From Paenibacillus taiwanensis DSM 18679 (GTDB lineage: Bacteria; Bacillota; Bacilli; Paenibacillales; Paenibacillaceae): a DNA stretch of 64,000 nt. Under the pieces are notes generated by a model. The model had not been told where the DNA came from. It saw only the letters and a program-made list of their open reading frames with translations, and made no database searches. The position numbers and the translations under genes are program-made. The stretch spans positions 1 to 64,000 of the forward strand of contig NZ_KE384307.1 in NCBI RefSeq assembly GCF_000425125.1, in the 5' to 3' direction. This document shows, piece by piece, positions 52,600 through 61,500 of this stretch; position 1 is the first letter of the stretch, and each line of letters opens with the position of its first letter.

Positions 52600-55500
52600 A
52601 TGATTAGTCAAACGCAAAAGCAAGAAAGTTACTTGCAGCGAGTTACGCATGCCAACTATATCGTTCGGGACCATCTGGTCCATCAGATTCGTACGCTGCC
52701 TGGAGTTACGCTGCTTGACATGGTATATCGTTTGTCGCTGCCTTATTTGGGCACACAAGCTATTGAGCTGCGCAATATTTTGTTTATTCAGCCAATCGTC
52801 ACATCACCGCAGTTCGATCAGGAAGTTAGTGTTACTTTTACACCCCAGCCAACACATGTTCAAGTGCGGGTGACGAGCAGGAAGGTGCGCGGCGACCAGG
52901 TTGTAGATCCTGAATGGCAGGCTAACATGGAATGTACCTTGTTCAGAAGGCCGGAGCAGAACGAGACGAACAGGATTAGAGATATTGAAGCGGTGATGAA
53001 CCAGGCGGATCAACAATGGGACATGGATGACATCTACAGCGTGGCACGAGACGCGGACATTAACCACTATACCTTTATGAAGACACTAGGGAAAGTGTAC
53101 CGTCGTGGTCAAGAAGAGGTTATGGAGCTGCAATTGGGCGAACTGGCGGAACAATATCGTCCCAAGTTCTATGCTCATCCGGCTTTCCTTGACGGCTCAA
53201 CCTTCGCAGGTTACTCTTTCCGCCTAAGTGGAGAACGCAGCCATTATTTTGATGAGGGAAAAGCATACATCCCTTTTATGATTGGTCGTTTCTGCATTTA
53301 TAAGTCGTTGCCCGATACAATTTATACGTATACACACCGATCAGCTGTAGATGAGGCGCAAGTGACAGGGGCATTGGACGTGTTTTCTACTAACTTGGAA
53401 ATTCGCAATGCGGCAGGCGAATTGTTAGTTGAATTTGAACACTTAACGTTAAAACGCATTCGAGAATTGCAATCAATTCAACGGTTGGTGGAATTAGAGC
53501 AAGACCGCGCTTCGACGGCGAGTAGAGAAACATCTGCTGTTTATAAAGATAAAGAGCTGTCATCTGTGACATTAGATGCAGGTGCAGCACATCATGTAGA
53601 AGAACAAGAGCCGGTGTTGCTCGCTGAAGCTTATTTAAGGGAGCAGATCGGGCTTGTTCTTAATACCTCGCCGGCCGCTTTGAATACGCAGACTGGATTT
53701 TATGATTTGGGACTGGACTCTACGGAACTGCTTGGACTTGTGAAATTGCTGGAACGGCGACTGGAAACACAATTGTATCCGACACTTCTGTTTGAATACG
53801 CGACCATTGAACGATTATCTGAGTATTTGGCGGAGACGTATGCGACAGCTTTTCAACAATTCCATGATGTTCAAGCTGACTACACAGAAGGCAGCGATGT
53901 AAATAAGGCGGACCATGTTGACGGGGCGGAACAGGGTGCTGCACCTAACGAAGCGAATGTGCAAGGCAACCGTGTGCATGAACCAGGATCGTCAACAGTG
54001 GGCTCCGTGGAAGCCCTTCAACTGACGCAACAACAGCGCGCTGGTGAAGAACGCGCAGCCAGACCAGTTGAGGATGGGGATCACGAGCTATTATTGTACG
54101 CGCGCCAATGGCAGCATGTCCCTAACTTTCAGTCTAACAATTGGGAAGAGACCAGCAAGGATACAGGTGCCCGAGGAAGCTATCCATCCGTGAAGCCTGG
54201 AGCACGGCAGAAACTATGGCTGTTCGGAGCTGCCGCTCGCTTGCGGACAAGCTTGCAGGCGATTCTGCCTTATGAGGATGCTGATGTGGATGTGTTTGAT
54301 TCAACGCTCACAACAGCGCCTGCATGTCTTGAGCTGCTGTTTAAGCAGGCTCTTGAGCATATTCAGCAGGAGCTTAAGCAGCGTACTACGGAGCAAGTGC
54401 GTTACTTGGTCGTGGCGGATAAGGATGATGAGCTTGGACCTTATGCTGCGGCATTGGAGGCGATGTTTAAAACCGCCAGCTTAGAACAGCCTCGTATTAG
54501 CGGTAAAGTGATCTTGATAGACGGGCTCTTGAACATGTCTACGTCTCATGTAGCAAAGCTGCTTTTGCAGGAATCCGCTTTTTACCGCTCAGGGGAGGAG
54601 ACTGTGCTTTATCAAGGCGACTCCAAGGATCGTCATGTTAGACAATGGGTGGCGATGCCACGCCATAATCATGAACATTTTTACACTTCAGCAAGACCTG
54701 AGCAATCTAAGCTAGCATACAAGCCAAAAGGTACGTATTTGATCACCGGGGGATTAGGCGGTCTGGGGCTACTAGTTGCAGAACATATTGCATCTCATTT
54801 TCCTGTTAATCTCGCATTAGTTGGTCGGTCACCGTTACGTCCCGCACAGGAAGAGCGTGTCAAGCGATTGCGTGAACAAGGCTCAGAAGTGATCGTTATG
54901 CAGGCGGATATGGGCAATGAGGCAGACGTAGCTACCGCTTTTAAACGCATCAAAGAACAGTTTGGTACAGTTAACGGCATTATCCATAGTGCAGGCGTCA
55001 TTAGGGACGAGTACATTGTACGTAAAAATATAGACGAGCTAAGTGAAGTGTTTCACCCTAAGGTACACGGCTTGTATGCGCTTGATCAGGCAAGTCGCGA
55101 CGAACGATTGGACTTCTTTGTGCTGTTCTCTTCTATTTCTGCTGTTATCGGCAATATCGGTCAGGCGGACTATGCGAGCGCCAATGCTATTATGGATGTG
55201 TTCGCAGCGAGACGGGAGGCGCAAGTTCAATCAGGGGAACGATATGGGACAACTGTGTCTTTTAATTGGCCGTTATGGGCAAATGGAGGCATGCAAATCG
55301 ACGCACAGATGGAACGGATGCTGTTTGCATCGTCCGGGCTGCGACCGCTGCCTAATGAGGCAGGTTTACAGGCGTTAGATGCCGCACTTGCAGCAGACGA
55401 AGTACAGGCGGTTGTATTGTATGGAGCAGCGGGTATTATACAGGAGACATTCATAGGTAACCGTGCAAACCAACCTCCAGCATCTTTCGCTGCGGACACA

Positions 55501-58500
55501 AGTGAAATCGAGGTCAGTTACGGACCCGATGATATTGCTGTTATTGGTCTATCTGGTCGGTATCCGCTTGCAAGAAATGTGGAGCAATTTGAAAGCAATC
55601 TTCGTGCGAAACGAGATTGCGTAACAGGCTTTCCTCAGGATCGATGGGAAGGCTATTCGTTTGGATATGAGGTCGATCAATTTTATAAATTCGGCGGCTT
55701 TGTGGATGATATCAACAAATTTGATCCGTTGTTTTTTAATATGTCGCCACGTCAGGCGGAAACTACAGATCCACAGGCTCGTTTATTTTTACAAGCGGCA
55801 TGGGAGGCGTGTGAGGATGCTGGTTATTATCAGGATCGCGCAGAGCACCATTATGTATCTGGTGGAGAACATACGGTAGGCGTATTTGCAGGTGTGTTTT
55901 GGAGCCATTATGAGCTGTTTGGCGCAGATTCCGCCCATCAAGGGGTTCCAATGTCATTTGGAAACAGCCCTGCGGCGATTGCTAATTTGGTATCCTACAG
56001 CCTTAACTTGCACGGACCGTCTTTGGCAGTGGACACGATGTGCTCGTCTTCGCTAACAGCTATTCACTTAGCGCGTGAAAGTATTCGCAGCGGGGAATGC
56101 CACTTTGCAATTGCTGGGGGTGTCAACCTAGTTACGCACCCGCACAAGTATATGTTTTTGCAGCAGGCGCAATTTTTGTCCTCCGATGGGCGCTGCCGCA
56201 GTTTCGGTGAAGGTGGCGACGGCTATGTGCCTGGCGAAGGGATAGGGGCTGTCCTGTTAACGACTGTTGCGCGGGCAGAGCGCGAAGGATATCCGATTTA
56301 CGGAATTATAAAGGGGTCCGCGATTAACCATGTTGGCAAGACGTCTGGTGCTACGGTTCCCGACCCCATTGCGCAGTCTGAAGTGATCAAGGAGGCGCTT
56401 AGCAAGTCTGGCATTCATCCACGTACGATCAGTTATGTGGAAGCACATGGAACGGGGACTTCACTTGGTGATCCGATCGAAATTCAAGGATTAAACCGAG
56501 CCTACTCAGTGTGGACAAAAGATAAGCAGTTTTGCGCAATTGGCTCATCCAAGTCCAACATTGGACATTTGGAGGCGGCAGCTGGCATTGCTGGATTAAC
56601 AAAACTGCTGCTGCAATTAAAGCATGGCGAGTTGTTTCCATCCCTTCATGCCGAAGAGGCAAATCCGTTTATACCATTTACGGATACCCCGTTTTATTTG
56701 GAACGTGATGGGGGACCTTGGAAACGGCCTGAATTAGCAATCGACGGTGAGTTGAAAACATATTCAAGAAGGGCTGGATTAAGCTCTTTTGGTGCTTTCG
56801 GAAGTAATGCTCACTTGGTTGTTGAAGAGTATGTACCCAGACATAGCCGCGTTCGACTCGATCGGTCGGACGCTGTGAGTGGAGAACAAGGCGTTGTAGT
56901 TATCCCGTTGTCTGCGCGTAGTGAAGACAGACTGCATGCAAGCGTCAAGCAGTTGCTTGACTTGTTGACAAAACAAGCAGCTGGTATCGATCCAGCACCA
57001 ACCGCCTCCTACTTGAGAGAGCAAATAGAGACGGACGTTTTACAACAGCTAAGTGAGCTGCTTCATGTTGCTGCAAGTGAGCTGGATGCCGCGCATTCTT
57101 TTGTGGACCAGAACGTGGACCCCTTGCTGCGCCATCGCTTATCCGAGCGGTTAGCGGAGTTGTGGGGGCTGCCAGATGGAGAGGGACATACGTACAAAGC
57201 AAGCTCCGTTAATGAACTGGTAGATCGTTTGCTTGAACATGAGCGGGAGACGCTTGCCGGTATTTACAGGGATTCAACTGCATCCACTGGCATAAGCGCT
57301 GGTACTGCCAAAGCTGCTTCGATCCAGGAAGAGAAGGACAGCGGACAGCAGCACATTCACTTGTCGGAGTTGGCTTATACTTTGCAGGTTGGACGGGAAG
57401 CTATGCCAGTGCGACTTGCGTGTGTGGTGAGCTCTATAGATGATCTGGTCAGTAAGCTGACAGAACTGGTGGCAGGGCAAACCCCATCTGACAGTTATCG
57501 AAGCGAGGGGGCGATTAGACAGTTGGCAGCCCCAGTTGTGCTGCACAGTGGGATGAGTCACAGCGAATTATGTGGTGTCGCAGAGCAATGGGTAAAAGGG
57601 GCACGGCTGAATTGGCAAACACTTTATGATTTTGCACCAAGGCGAATGCATTTGCCGACTTATCCATTTGCAGGGGACAAGTATTGGGTGCCTAAGGTGG
57701 AGCAGTCAGATGAAGTGAAGTCTAGCTTGACGCAAGGTCCATCATCAGCCGTAACCGTTCTGCACCCGTTGTTACATCGAAATACTTCCGATTTAACAGA
57801 ACAGCGGTTTAGCTCTTGCTTTACGGGTAAAGAACCATTTTTGGCTGATCACGTTATAAACGGGCGTAGTGTACTGCCAGCCGCTGCGTGCTTGGAAATG
57901 GCTCGGGCAGCTGTATTTGAGGCTGCTGCGCCACTAATGGAACAAGAGCGGCGCTTAACGTTTAAACATGTCGTATGGACTAGACCTATCGTTATTCATG
58001 GGAATGAGACAGCATTCCATATTCGGCTGTTTGCGCAGGACAGTGGCGACATTACGTTTGAAATATACGGAAATGAAGCGGAGAAGTCGTACACGCAGGG
58101 TAATGTGACGATCGGGACCGAAACAGAACCTCCGCGCCTTCAGTTGGAGCACCTGCTTGCATTAGCGCGACCAAGCCGCTGGAGTACGGAGCAGTATTAC
58201 GCAGCATTTCAGCAGGCTGGTCTGGAATATGGTGCAGAACATCGTTGTATGGAGCATATCTCTATAGGAACTGATGTAGCTATAGTCAAGCTGCGATTGC
58301 CTGAACGTGAATCGGGAGCGGCTGCGGATGCTTCTTATATGCTCCATCCAGGCTTGCTAGATGCAAGCTTGCAAGCAACACTTGTTTTGTTGCACGAATC
58401 AAGCGGTCATTCGGCGGAGCTGCCGCAAGTATCCTTAACCGTACCTTATTCTTTACGTGAGCTGAGTATGTTCGATACAGCGGCTTCTACAATGTGGGCG

Positions 58501-61500
58501 ATCGCTCGATTCAGTGCAAACGGCCCCTCCTCAGAGACGACACATACTTTTGATATTGACGTATGTGATGAAGCGGGCAACGTGTTGTGGCGCATTCAGG
58601 AATTATCAGCCACAACAATGAAGGCGGAAAGTGCAGACGTTGGTGTTCTGGTCTATGAACCAACATGGCAGGAAAGTGAGTTGGCGGTGCACACGCCTTC
58701 TGTAGTGTCGTGGAACCGCCATCATGTTCTCCTTTGCGGACTAGAGCATATAGACGCCCGTCTGCTTGCAGACCATTTGACGGGAGCTAACTGCCTGTCG
58801 CTATGGACGGACGAGCAGCACTTCGGATTGAAATTTCAGTACTATGCTATCCATTTGCTTGAACATATACAGCGTGTGTTAACAACTGGGGGAACGGATA
58901 AAGTGTTGCTGCAAGTAGTTATCCCGTCCACTGATGAGGGCAGGCTCCTTGCAGGTCTGAGTGGGATGCTGAAAACAGCGCATTTGGAGCATCCGCGCTT
59001 GTTGTGGCAAGTAGTCGAATTTGACCATCAGTTCGCGTCGGTGGAACCTAATTCAGCTTCATCCACCAATACTCCTGCTCAGTTGGCACATATGTTAAGA
59101 GATAATGCGGGCCAAAGCCAGCAAGGGGATCTTCATATTCGTTATCTTCATAACAAGCGCTACGTACAGGCATGGAAGGAGCACGCAATTAAGGATCATG
59201 CTGGAAAAATTCCGTGGCGGAACGAAGGAGTTTATTTGGTTACGGGAGGCACAGGAGGACTTGGGCAAATTGTAGCAAAAGAAATCCTTCGTCGTGTAGA
59301 ACGGCCGATCGTGGTGCTGACGGGTCGTTCTCAACTTGATGAGCATGTTCAAGCCAAGCTGCGTGCGTTACAAACTGAAGCCCCGCTTGCTGTGATTGAA
59401 TATGTACAAACAGACGTAGCAAATCTTACTCAGGTTGAAGCGCTTATGAAGGGGATTCATACCCGTTACGGAAAGTTGAACGGGATTGTTCACAGCGCTG
59501 GCCTCACACGTGACAGCTACATTCTGAAAAAGACCCCGTCAGAATTGGCAGAGGTATTTGCTGCTAAGACGATGGGAATCGTTCATCTGGATCAGACAAG
59601 CCGACATTTCCCACTTGATCTGTTTATTATTTTCAGCTCACTTGCGGGAGCGCTGGGCAACGCAGGGCAAGCGGATTATGCGGCAGCTAATGCTTTTGCA
59701 AGCGTATATGCGGAACTGCGGACAGAGGCGGTGCGTGCTGGACTGTGCTCAGGCAGTACTCTGACGGTAGACTGGCCGCTCTGGCAAGAGGGAGGTATGA
59801 CAGTAGACGTAGAGAACGAGAAACGACTGCGTCATCACCTTGGCATTATTCCGATGCGTACTACCTCGGGGATAAAGGCATTATATGATGGGTTATCTTT
59901 GCATGCGCCGCATCTCATCGTGTTAGAAGGTGAGTTGGCACAGATGAGAGCTCGTGTGGCAGCCAATCATCGCGGTGCTAATCGTGACGCTAAGCAGACG
60001 GCAGGCTGGAATGAGGCGGCTGCCACGGCTGTTGCTGTTGCGGAAAATGGGGCAAATGCAGACGTTGACAAGCAGAATTTGCTTGTGTCAACAGCGATGG
60101 AAGAGGCGCTGGCCAGACTAGTTTCTCACCTGCTCAAGGTAAAGCCGCAAGATATTGAGCCACAGTTAAAATTAAGCGATTATGGGTTTGATTCTGTTAC
60201 ATTTACGGAACTGACGAATCGATTAAATGAACAGTTTAAAGTCGATCTGACTCCCGCAATCTTTTTTGAGTATGCGACGATTCAAAGCTTTGCCGACTAC
60301 ATGGTTCAAGAACACTACGAGAAGATTGCTCCATTGCTGCTGCCCTCTGAAGTACAGAACGAAGAGCCTCTCCACAAGGCGGAGAGCCTGAATGCTGTCG
60401 AAGACGAGTACGTAACTGCATTGCCTCGTCGAGCCCGATTTGCACAGAACAACTCCTATGCGTCAACTTCCTTGCAACGCTCGACGCAATCACATGGGAT
60501 CGGGCCAACATCTGAAGCCTCTTTATCTGATATGTCTGGCATATCTCAGCAGCGAATTAGATCATTTGCAAGTAACAAGCAAGCAGGCCCAGACCAACTA
60601 GGCAAGGGATCAGCATTTGATCAACAACAAGCCTTGCCAGAACAAGTTGCTATTATTGGGATGAGCGGCAAGTTTCCGATGGCTGACGACTTGGATGAAC
60701 TGTGGGCAAACCTGCTGCAAGGCAAAGACTGCATTACCGAAATTCCATCAGATCGCTGGGATTGGCGGTCTTATTTCGGTGATCCGGCGATGGAGCCTAA
60801 CAAGTCCAATGTGAAGTGGGGAGGCTTCCTGAACGGCATCGCGGAGTTTGATCCGCAATTTTTTGGCATCTCACCGCGCGAAGCGGAGCTGATGGACCCG
60901 CAGCAGCGGCTGTTAATGACGTATGCGTGGAAGGCGTTGGAGGACGCAGGGTATGCGGCTGCCAGCTTAGCAGGCTCCGATACGGGCATTTTTGTTGGCA
61001 CCGCGAGCAGCGGATATAGCGAGCATGTTTATCGGGCGGGCTTGCCGATTGAGGGCTACACTTCAACGGGCAGTGTTTCTTCTGTAGGCCCTAACCGAAT
61101 CAGTTATTTCCTGGATATTCATGGGCCAAGTGAACCGATCGAAACGGCATGCTCCAGTTCACTGGTAGCTTTAGATCGAGCAGTAGCAGCTATTCAGAAC
61201 GGGACATGTGGGATGGCGATAGTCGGCGGGGTAAACACCATTTTGTCACCAGAGCCACATATCAGCTTTAATAAGGCGGGAATGTTAAGCGAGGATGGTC
61301 GTTGCAAAACGTTCTCACATGCTGCTAATGGATACGTTCGTGGTGAAGGTGTAGGTATGCTCGTATTAAAAAGGTTGGATGAGGCCGAACGGGACGGTGA
61401 TACGATTCATGGTATCATTCGTGCAACTGCTGTGAATCATGGCGGACGTGCACAATCATTAACCGCTCCGAACCCGAAGGCACAAGCAGCACTATTGCAA

